A stretch of 64,000 nt of DNA from Cladophialophora immunda (Eukaryota > Ascomycota > Eurotiomycetes > Chaetothyriales > Herpotrichiellaceae), in assembly GCF_000835495.1 (NCBI RefSeq), contig NW_015622549.1:1-64000 (forward strand), read 5' to 3'. Under the pieces are notes generated by a model that saw only the letters and a program-made list of their open reading frames with translations, was not told the origin of the DNA and made no database searches. The position numbers and the translations under genes are program-made. Positions 11,467-20,826 of this stretch are shown one piece after another (positions within the stretch are counted from its first letter, which is position 1; every line of letters begins with the position of its first letter).

Positions 11467-12696
11467 ATGGCCAGCACTACTGTTCTTGCAAACGGGGCTT
11501 CTGCCAAGGTCAAAGTGCCGCTGAATATCCCATCGTCATCAACATCGGTCTCTGTCAAGCTCATCGATGTTTCCTCCATCTCGAACGTCGCAGCTGAGAA
11601 GCTCTACGCGCCGCAGGTTACTGGGTACAGAACTTGTAAACCTGTGCCCTCTTTTTCCTTCTTAATAGAGCATCCATCTGGCACGAAAGTCCTCTTCGAC
11701 CTCGGCATTCGCAAGGATTGGCAGAATATGACCCCTGCCATTGTCAAGCGCATCAAGGAGTGTGGTTACCAGCCAAGTTCCGAGAAAGATGTTTCCGAGG
11801 TTTTGGGCGAGGGTGGAATAGATAAGGATAACATCAACGCCGTGATTTGGAGGTGAGTTTCAAGGTGCGGCTTTTAGCCATGGCTAACACGAAACGACTT
11901 CTACAGCCATGCTCACTGGGACCACACCGGCGACGTGTCAACCTTTGGGCCTAGAACAGATTTGGTTGTAGGTAGGGGTTTCAAGGATCACTTCCTAGGC
12001 GGGGATGGAAATTCAGCTCTTGGAGGAATCTCGAAGAGCGATTATGAGTAAGCCGAAAGCCACACTTCATACGCCCATACGGGATAAACTAAAGTAAAAA
12101 CGTACAGGGGGCGCAACTTGCGTGAGATCACCTTCCAAGAGGCCGGTGTGGTCCAAATCGGACAGTTTTCCGCATATGACTATTTCGGCGACGGGTCACT
12201 ATACCTTCTCGACACACCGGGCCATTGCGTAGGGCACTTGTGCGCTTTGGTTCGTACCACTACATCTCCGGATACGTTTCTCTTCTTGGGAGGAGATGCT
12301 GCGCATCATTGCGGCGAGTTTCGGCCATCGACGTATCAAGCACTGCCAGAGCAGGTTGTAATAGAAATACAGCAGCAACAGGTCCCTTTCTGTCCATGCT
12401 CGTGGTACGAAGATCTTCAGGTGTCGCGAGGTCGAGATCCTAAGGAGCCGCTATGGCAGCCAGCTATTGGCCATGATATGGACAAAGTTTTAGAGACGAT
12501 CCGTGGCATGCAGGAATTTGATGGTGACGAGAACATCTTCGTGATCCTTGCGCATGATGCTGCCTTGAGAGTTACCAATGTGCCCTTCTTCCCCGAATGC
12601 TTGAATGACTGGAAGGCCAGAGAGCTCGGGAGGGAATTGAAATGGAAATGGCTGGGAGATATAGTCGAAGCGACGCTGGCCAATTCGGTTCTATAA
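11467..12696 (+). CDS. Metallo-beta-lactamase-fold hydrolase (lactonase-like)
   Basis: Predicted metal-dependent hydrolase, about 371 residues, similar in layout to AHL-lactonase-type members of the superfamily. Exons: 11467-11852, 11907-12047, 12108-12696. Seen: the metal-binding motif SHAHWDHTGD, assembled across the first intron (HxHxDH); the downstream His in DTPGHCVGH; and GGDAAHHCGEF, which supplies the bridging Asp and a further His; a late His lies in ILAHDAAL. ATG 11467 is the first ATG of the frame. Divergent from the SDR gene and 2.9 kb from the BVMO. A role in opening the lactone made by the BVMO is attractive but is inference; a thioesterase role cannot be excluded. Confidence 0.85.
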
Positions 12697-15636
12697 TTAA
12701 GGACGCAGAAAAGATTCGAGGGGTAATTGGGATCCGAGACCAATTCAGATATCTTGTTAATTTTGACGGATATATTGGCAGCGCTTTAGACATGCTCGCG
12801 CAGCGACCTTGACAATCCACTCCATTTCTTATTGCGGGCAGATCCCATTGACCTTGTCAATTACACCTATGCTTCATCCCAGTGTCTCTTGATCGTTTGG
12901 CTGATCAATGAGGGTCTACACTTGAGGATCAAGTCTTGGACCTGCGGCTTTAAGCATCTGTCTTGCTCTGAATGGGCGTCTCGGCTTCTCTCACTCCCAT
13001 CTCATACAATCGTCGGCCTGCAAAAGGACGTCTCCCTTTTGATTCTCAAGTAGGCTGGACACGAAGTTGAAGGTGATACAAATATGTATCCCCGAATTTC
13101 GTTCTGATCAGGCAAGGCACACACAATACCGTCCTCAAACCAATCCCAATTTCCAACGTGCCAAACGGCTATATATTTGTGCCGGCCTTGGCCATCGCAC
13201 TCAACCCGACAAAATCGGCTAGTTTAGGCGCACCAGACAACGATAGCACCCTTGTTGGCCGTGAGCACCCCAGAATCATCAAGCAAGCTAGCTCTAATGT
13301 GAAATTATGTCTCAAGTACGTCGACCAGGTAGCTGGATTTGTGCATAAAGGTAGCGACAGCATCGTCAGCCATATAGCAGATCCTGATCGCACTTCAGAG
13401 TACGCGACGCCAGCGCCTAGACTGGAGGCTTTGCGTGATCCATCATTGAGAAGGGAAATCTTCAATTTCAAATCTGAGAGAATGTGAGCTTCGAAGCCGC
13501 GTGTACCGTGCCGATTGCAGTCCATACGACAGGCCATGTTCCGTACAAGGTCCTTAGCCTTCGTGCGCCGTCGAGTGACGAACTAGGAGAGCCTCGCCCT
13601 CACTTACCGGAGATGCTGCTAGACTATGGATAACGAAAGGCAATCCTCATCTACCGTATTCGGCACTGTGTCTGTAGAATCATGGCCGCGACAATTATGT
13701 GCAGAAGTATTTGAAAAGAGAAATATTGTATAATCCCTCGTGATCCACTGCGCTCGCTCTGATGTCCAGTCGATCTCCTTCTTGGCTACGGTATGTCGGG
13801 GGAGAGTACGTCTTCGAGGGATTGCGCAGACTGCGCATGATGCACAACCTGATTTCTTCACCTGAGGAGCCAAGTCCATTGATATTGCTGAAGAGCTTTG
13901 GCATGAGGGCAGATAGACATCGCACCCACGGTGTGTTGGAGCTGGTGGCCTTGATGCCGTCAAGCGCACGCAAGAGATGCGCAAGGGTTGAGTCAGATGT
14001 GCTATTGTTGCCTGTTACGGACCGTAAGACGCGAAAGTGCCGTGGGTCAGTGGCAATTGCGCAACTCGGCACAAGGGACCAATAAGCAGACTGACTTCCC
14101 ACCGAGTCAATTTCGGCCAGTCTACCTGCAGGATCGGCTATCGACAAAGAGGGCCACTCGACCGTCGAACCTCTCCAGGCTATAGAGGGTGCCTTAACCG
14201 CCTGGGGCGGCCATAAAGGCAGTGGCCTCGCTATGGTGGTGCTGCTCCTGGGCGTCACTGCGGGCAGTCCCGAGCCGGCAACTTTCTCCACGGGTTTCGG
14301 GTTTTTGATCGTGGCCTTTGATCCAAAGTGTGCTTCAGCCGCTCGGCCACGTACAGTGGGTGGCAGACCGGTTTTGCGAGCATATCAGAGCCACCAAGAT
14401 GCTTCCCGGCTACGGACCCGCGAGAATGCCATTTGAGAGGAGCGATTCAGCCCGACAAGAGGCCAAGGGGCGAGGCTGCTGTATTGTTCCTGAACAGCTG
14501 ATTCAACAACTCAAAAGATAGGTGCGAGCAAGTCGTTTAAAGACCAGGCGGCACGTAGGGAGTCTGTTTAGCCGATCATGAGTGATGTCAAAATGCGATT
14601 TCCATCACTTAAGCAGAACTGTTTATGGCGCACTTGGGCTTTGCGATTCCAACTGCATAGCCCTTTGTAGGACAGATAGAAATTTATGGAATGACCACTC
14701 GTTATAGCATTGCCCTTCAACAGGCTCTACTGCTTACGATCCTCAGGGGTCCTGTCATATGGCATATGTATAGGTCACGTAGAGACAGAGAAGTTGCAGG
14801 GGACGGAGCGTTCTATCATCGTCATTCCAGCATCAAGCCAGCGTAGTTCCATCAAACTTGACAGTTTCTCGCTTTCCATGATGAAGGAAAATTCTATTGA
14901 GATGCTGTCTGTAAATGTATCTGCCTTCAAGAAGGGTCTGGATTTAAGCGCCAAAATCGGCAAGGTGTCCTTTGCTAGGTGAGGGATTCCAGATCTATAG
15001 CGGCGGATCGCCTGTCATTACTTGGTGATGGTCGTTCGGGGCATGAGGTTGTGGAGAGAGGTGCCCCAAGTTCCGGCAATCCGGCTCCGGCAAACATGGC
15101 ACGGCAACTATCGCCAATCAGAGCCAGATATTAACGGGAGCTGCTACCAGAATGCAAGCTGACATCATTGGAAAAGAGCAGACCTCGTTAGAGATGAATC
15201 TACCGGCTCGTATGCCGACAGTGCCTATTGGCTCCTGGGAATGGGTGCCTAGACGTCGCAAGCCGAAGGCCATGGGAGAGGACGTGCCGACTCGCGGCGA
15301 ATGGAGCAGAACTTGAGCAGGATGCAGAGATATTAACGCTCGTCATCAGTACGATGACTTATTTTGATCAATAGGTCAACGGGAAGCCGATTTGGGACTG
15401 CTGAAGTCCCGCCGAAACCTCGAACCTTTGGCTCCTGAGCCCATACTTAGAACGAGGGAAACATCTGTGCAGCATAAGAGAAGCGTAAGCGCTCAAAGAT
15501 TCAAACCGTCAAAAAAGCCCAAAACCCCTTGACAAACTTCTCGAACCATTCAAGGCAGAGCAACAGTGCAAGAAATTTCTCCTTGCTTTCGTCGGTGAGG
15601 TAAAATCCAGAACCTCACAGTACGAGGACGGACACT
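12697..15636. other. Large intergenic region (2.9 kb), no firm gene
   Basis: Many short frames on both strands, none with a recognisable domain; the longest is the minus-strand frame at 13695-14384, listed separately. A cluster of three CCGG words at 15073-15090 (TTCCGGCAATCCGGCTCCGG) lies about 550 bp upstream of the BVMO start and could be a CGG-triplet binding region for a Zn2Cys6 factor (inference). Confidence 0.5.
13695..14384 (-). other. Orphan open frame of 229 codons, possible gene remnant
   Basis: The frame is open from just after a TGA (14387-14385) to its stop at 13695. The translated segment starts YARKTGLPPTVRGR, which resembles the basic stretch that follows the last Cys of AflR-type zinc clusters, but no cysteine cluster could be assembled upstream, even allowing an intron. 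There is no in-frame ATG near the beginning. It may be a decayed exon of a regulator, or chance. I do not recognise a domain. Confidence 0.25.
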
Positions 15637-17765
15637 ATGGCGTGGACGGAGGAGCAACTCACGCCTCGAGCGGCTGGAGGTTCAGACGCAGAAGTCCCAG
15701 CCATCAAAAAGGTCTTAGACTGCGCTTCATCCACTAAGCTGCTCGGCTCGACGCTGCAGCATCACAACGCTGAGATCCCACCAAAGGACAGTGGATACCA
15801 TGGCAGCTCTCCAAAGAATGATCCCTATTACATCCCCAGGAGCGACCACCTGGCGTTCACCCCTCGCAAGATCCGAGTTATCACCATCGGCGCCGGATTC
15901 GCCGGATTGCTGATGGCACACAAGCTTCAGCATCGTTTCCCAGAAATGGACGCCATTGTCGACCACACGATATTCGAGAAACGTTCTGAGGTCGGTGGCA
16001 CGTGGCTCGCAAATACCTATCCCGGAGTCCAGTGTGACGTTCCTTCCCACATCTACGTAAGCTTTCTTCGTCTGTCTCTCTGGTGGTGCAATGAGGGGAT
16101 AGCACAGAACAACAGGCTCATGTCATCTCAAATGCAGGCTTTCCCCTTCGATCCTAATCCGGAATGGACTCGATTTTACTCGAGCGGTGCCGAGATCGAG
16201 CAATACATTGTCCGCACAGCTCGGAAATGGAACCTCTACCGAGATATCCAGCTCAACACAAGGGTCGTTGGAGCCTTTTGGGACGATGAGCGTGGACAGT
16301 GGAAGGTGACGGTTAACAAAGAAGGCCAAAGCCGGGACGAGTGGGCGGATGTCCTGATCAACGGACAGGGTATTCTTGAGCGAGTCTGCCTGTAAAGCGC
16401 CGCAGTGGATACAAGCTAACATTGTACCGTTGTAGTACCTACCAATGGCCCAACATCAAGGGTCTGAAAGATTTCAGGGGCCACCGCGTCCACTCGGCTA
16501 ACTGGGAACATGAGTTCGATTATTCGAACAAGCGCATCGCTGTCATTGGAAACGGCTCCTCTGGCATCCAGATCGTGCCTGCGTTGGTCAAATTGCCGGG
16601 CACCACCGTGACCAACTTTGTTAGGGGCCCGTCGTGGATCTATTATCGCGTCCCGCCCTCTCAGCATCTGAGTCAATCGGACAAATCTGGTAATAACCCT
16701 ATCTATACAGAGGGGGAGAAGAAGAGATTCCGCGAAGAGCCTGGGACGATGAAGGAGCACCGCAGGGCCATGATTTCCAGAACCAACAAAGCCTTTCGTA
16801 TGGTGAGCGGTGCACTCCCGGATCGCAAGTGTCGCTTGTGGTGCTGCGGCTATGCTAATCATTTTGGAACAGTTTATCAAAGATTCGAATGAAAACAAGG
16901 AAGCCATGAAGATCGCCGAAGAGCATATGCGTGAGCGGCTGAACCACGACCCCCGCCTATGCGACATTCTCATCCCCAAATGGTCACTGGGTTGTCGACG
17001 AATCACTCCGGGAGAGGGTTATCTCGAGGCCTTTTTGTTGCCCAACTGCCACATCACCAACAGTAGCATAACCCACGTTGGCGAGAACACTATCCACACT
17101 GCGGATGGCCAGGCCCACGAGATTGACGTCTGTAAGTATCATAATTGCCTTTCAATTTCCTCTCTCCTTCTCCCCTAAAAATCATTTGCCGACTTGAAAT
17201 AATAGTGGTCTGCGCGACCGGATTCGACGTCTCCTTCCGACCAAACTACCCGACTGTCGGCCGCAACGGCGTCGACTTACGTGAAGCCTGGTCACACAAA
17301 CCCGAGTCCTACTTCTCGGTAGGGGCGAAGGATATGCCCAACTACTTCACAATGCTCGGGCCCAATGCCCTTGCGGGCCATGGATCTCTCTTGGAAGGAA
17401 TGAGTTGGAACGGCGACTACTTTGTCAAATGGATCCGAAAAATGGCAGAGGAGGACATCAAGAGCTTCACGCCAAATACCGCCGTTGTCGACCAGCACGT
17501 CAGATACTCGGATGAGATCCACAAGTCGTTAGTCTGGACGGCCCCCTGTAAGAGTTGGTATAAGCAGGGAACGACGGACGGCCGGGTAGCAGCCCTGTTC
17601 GCCGGCAGTGGCATGCTGTACAAACGTATTCTCGGTGGGGAACTGCGCGTCGAGGACTTTGACATCGAGTACCGCTCGCCTAACCGGTTCAAGTTCATGG
17701 GCAACGGATTCACCGAATTCGAGTTCAACCCGAACAGCGACCTGGCATGGTACATCGAGAAGTGA
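15637..17765 (+). CDS. Baeyer-Villiger-type flavin monooxygenase
   Basis: FAD- and NADPH-dependent monooxygenase expected to insert oxygen next to a ketone, giving an ester or lactone. About 619 residues; exons 15637-16056, 16138-16391, 16436-16802, 16873-17131, 17206-17765. Seen: FAD Rossmann motif GAGFAG near residue 85; EVGGTWLANTYPGVQCD, the class-typical stretch; the BVMO fingerprint FxGxxxHxxxW (FRGHRVHSANW, near 240); the second Rossmann motif GNGSSG near 263; and CATGFDVSF before the C-terminal domain. The second intron is set by a strong donor (GTAAAG at 16392) that restores frame. Found with an SDR and a lactonase-like hydrolase, which suits a ketone-degrading route (inference). Substrate unknown. 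Confidence 0.9.
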
Positions 17766-18757
17766 TTTCAGTCGGTTTTCGGCGACAAAGTGCCTAGCCT
17801 CGACACCCGTTTAGGACAGTTGCCTGCCGCCCTACTCCTAGATCATGTGGCCTGGCTCAACTTCGGCTCAGCCTCGGCGTGATTTGCTCAGCCTGCCAGT
17901 CTACTGTTCAACCTCGTCGTCTATCTAGATTCTGAGCCTTATGGGCTCGATTTTCTGATAGCCCGCTCAATTACTATCAAATGCGCTATTGTATAATCAT
18001 TTTTCTATATAAAATGGCTGTATAATTGCTATGTTGAGTACCGAGTACGGAGTGCGAAGAGTAGCATCGAGGGCGCCGCCAAGAGGCTTAGCGCCCATGA
18101 CTTTTGGCCGGTGTTGGGCATTAGCGCCTTGGCACTCATAACACAGATAGCTAGCAGTCACACACTCTCCTTCATAGATACCACAATGCCATACCGCCCC
18201 ATTACAAACGTCAGATCCCCTGTCAGGTCAACAACGGGTGTTGTATGTGGCTAGCTGAACGGTCCACTGGAGTGGCCCAGACGGAAAGTTCACAAGGAAG
18301 GGTACAAAACATGGTACAGAGTACTCCGTACTCGCTTGCAAATTTTTTTTTCCAGCTTTTGTAGAAGATTCATTGCGAGCAAGCAACATATCTCGTGTAA
18401 TGTATTTCTGAGAGGCGCGCCGCTCCCAAGAACTATTGGGTCTTGGCCGTGTGGCAGCTGAAACTTCTGAAAATCCCAAAATGAACCGCGTTCCCCACTA
18501 CGATGCGAGATGAGCAGCGAGCACGCACTAAGGCTTCCCAACTCGGCCATGTGCTCGCTGCTCATTTCGCTTCGCAGTAGCAAGCGTGTCTACGGCAATG
18601 AAAACATCTTCAATACGGAGTACTTCGAGGACATGGCTTCAACCCTTCTTCCAGTCCCTCTTCATCCTTGTTTCTTTCTTGCTGCGCTCTTACCTTCACC
18701 GATCTTTGTCATTCCTTTTAGAGCTCTCAAGCTCGTTCCACCCGGTTCTTCGAAGAT
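17766..18757. other. Intergenic with repeated TACGGAGTAC words and a long inverted repeat
   Basis: No gene is seen in 1.0 kb. The stretch contains three copies of a TACGGAGTAC-type word (18043-18053, 18319-18333, 18614-18624) and the 20-bp inverted repeat listed next. The right part is the promoter and leader of the Thr-rich protein gene. Confidence 0.6.
18505..18570. repeat. 20-bp inverted repeat (19/20 match), 26-nt loop
   Basis: GCGAGATGAGCAGCGAGCAC (18505-18524) pairs with the reverse complement of 18551-18570; one mismatch. The arms lie about 190-250 bp upstream of the Thr-rich protein start codon. Could be a cruciform, a leader hairpin or a small transposon footprint. Confidence 0.85.
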
Positions 18758-20275
18758 ATGCACATCCATCCTTGGACATGTGCGTTAATCGCCCTTTTTG
18801 GAGTCGTTGCCAGCCAGCTCGAACGTCGAGATGACCATGTTTGCGAAGTTGTCGTGACAGTGAGCTATGGCGCTCCTGTCTGGTTTCCTACTGCTGCATC
18901 ACTTGATGATCCCGTACCCTGGTCGGAATGGCCTACTCATATACCTTCTTTGTCAACCACATCAGCTTCTACCTGGGGTGGGCGGAGAGGAAACTCCGGG
19001 TTTGTCCCAAGCCGAATAGGTTCCGATGATGAGGCTTGGTCCAGCGGGAATCGGCAGACTTCGACGACTTCCATCTCATCAATTGCAACTCATCAGCAGC
19101 TATGGTTGGACTGGGACTATAGCACAAAGATCGGCGATATTACAGCTAGTCCTTTGCCAACAGGAGGAGAATGGCAGTCGCAGACACAGAGCTGGAGCAC
19201 TCCCCGGCGTCCGAGCAGGACTCAGGATGCGTGGCACACCGGTGGCTCCTCACATTCTTCATTTGCGCATCCTCGTTCAACTTCTTCCCATTTACAGCTC
19301 GACACGAGCGCCATCTCCTCAACTAGCGGCGCTGGCAAAAGCACAACCTCCGCCACGACATCGAGTTCCGTGGGAAGTTGGACGACACGTGTTGGTACTA
19401 TCAAGCAATGGGGTGAAAATAGCACATCTTCCAGTAGTAGCGCCACCATCACCTCCACTTCCTCCTCCGCCTCCTCGTCGTCGTCGACAATCATCACTAC
19501 CACCTCAGACACCACGGTGACAACCTCAACGGCGGCAACTTCCAGTCCTACAGCTACATCTACTACTATTACTATAGCCTCCACCACGACAAGTGCCACA
19601 ACCACACCAGACACCACGGCGACAACTTCCAGTCCTACTACAACTACAACCTCTACCACGACAAGTGCTGCAACCACGACAACCACTTCAGATACCACGG
19701 CGACAACTTCCAGTCCTACTACAACTACAACCTCTAGCACGACTAGTGCCACAACCATGACAACTTCCACTCCTTCTACAACCACAACCTCTACCACGAC
19801 AATCAATACAACTACTACAACTACTACAACTACCACTACAAGTGCCACAACCACGGCAACCACAACCTCTACTACGACAAGTGCCACGACCACGACAACT
19901 ACTACCACTACTACTACCACTACTACTACCACTACTACTACCACTACTACTACTACGACAAGTGCCACAACCACGACAACCACAAATCCACCCACGCCGT
20001 CAACGTGTGCCTTTGAAGGTTTTAACAATGGTGCGTCGCTTGTCGGCTACTATAGCTCTGCCACGGAGATCGACTACGCGACATGTCGACAATACTGCAT
20101 AGACCAAAACGTCGGCACCCTTTCTGTTGGGTACGGTATTGACTTTGGGACCACTTACGCATGTGCCTGTTATAATGAACCAGTCGCAGACTATGCAAGT
20201 CCGAGTGATACTGACTTCTTTTTCTCGGATATTACTTGTTCCGCCGGTGTCGAGCCGACGACGTCGGCGCCTTGA
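18758..20275 (+). CDS. Secreted Thr/Ser-rich cell-surface protein with WSC/apple-like domain
   Basis: A 505-residue single-exon protein. The N-terminus (MHIHPWTCALIALFGVVAS) reads as a signal peptide. Residues about 30-200 are Ser/Thr/Trp-rich; about 220-405 are almost pure Thr/Ser with Ala, Pro and Asp, encoded by the triplet repeat at 19480-19985 and expected to be a heavily O-mannosylated stalk. The last 95 residues form a cysteine-containing module (CAFEGF..YATCRQYC..YACACYN..DITC) resembling WSC or apple domains, which bind glycans or proteins. No C-terminal hydrophobic GPI signal or TM helix is seen, so it is probably secreted or wall-trapped by the domain. Exact domain family is uncertain. 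Confidence 0.8.
   Translation: MHIHPWTCALIALFGVVASQLERRDDHVCEVVVTVSYGAPVWFPTAASLDDPVPWSEWPTHIPSLSTTSASTWGGRRGNSGFVPSRIGSDDEAWSSGNRQTSTTSISSIATHQQLWLDWDYSTKIGDITASPLPTGGEWQSQTQSWSTPRRPSRTQDAWHTGGSSHSSFAHPRSTSSHLQLDTSAISSTSGAGKSTTSATTSSSVGSWTTRVGTIKQWGENSTSSSSSATITSTSSSASSSSSTIITTTSDTTVTTSTAATSSPTATSTTITIASTTTSATTTPDTTATTSSPTTTTTSTTTSAATTTTTSDTTATTSSPTTTTTSSTTSATTMTTSTPSTTTTSTTTINTTTTTTTTTTTSATTTATTTSTTTSATTTTTTTTTTTTTTTTTTTTTTTTTSATTTTTTNPPTPSTCAFEGFNNGASLVGYYSSATEIDYATCRQYCIDQNVGTLSVGYGIDFGTTYACACYNEPVADYASPSDTDFFFSDITCSAGVEPTTSAP
19480..19985 (+). repeat. ACN triplet microsatellite encoding poly-Thr
   Basis: Interrupted ACC/ACT/ACA/ACG repeats, purest at 19895-19955, with longer imperfect units (GACACCACGGCGACAACTTC repeated at about 19612 and 19692). 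They stay in frame and encode the Thr stalk. Length changes here would alter stalk length without frameshift. Confidence 0.9.
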
Positions 20276-20826
20276 GGGATATAGAAGAGGTTGGGGTTGT
20301 TCCTCATATTCAAAGTGCGGGGGGCGGGGGCGTTAGATATTGCAGCCCAGGGCGTCGCGGTGATTTCTTTCAGCTCGCCGACAACTACATATCCTTTCTT
20401 GATTTCTGGGGCTTCTTATGAGGCTCGCATCCAGATTGAGCCGACCCAGATCAAGCGGCACTGGTGAGGTCCCGATGTGGACCTGGTGGTCAGTCATGTT
20501 TTCCGACCACAGTGAGCGAGGGAGCGAGTGAGGGAGTGACTATCATGTACCCTGACCTCTCCTGATTGGTATATGTAGGCTGCCACTTCTAGAGCTAATC
20601 CTCGTGTCAGGCCATGCCAAGCGGCCCACCACAGAATTCACTTCGGTCGCGCCCTAAAGCGGACTGATAAGTATGTAGAGAGCCTGCTACTCGGCTGCCC
20701 CTCCCCTTTTTTTCCCGCTTCTCTAACGAGTTGAGCAACTTGTGGTACAATCCCCACCGCCTTCCTCTCCCGGCTACACATGATGGGTATCAAAAAAAAA
20801 TCCGAGGGGTCGTTCCAAACAAAGAA
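20276..20826. other. Intergenic, convergent gene ends
   Basis: The 3' flanks of the Thr-rich protein gene (+) and the Zn2Cys6 gene (-). A G/A-rich imperfect repeat (GAGCGAGGGAGCGAGTGAGG near 20515) is the only noticeable feature. Confidence 0.6.

Noticed and set aside
19222..20028. Long minus-strand frame rich in Val opposite the Thr-rich gene
   Set aside because: It is the mirror of the ACN triplet repeat, which cannot make stops on the other strand; the plus-strand frame has a signal peptide and a domain.
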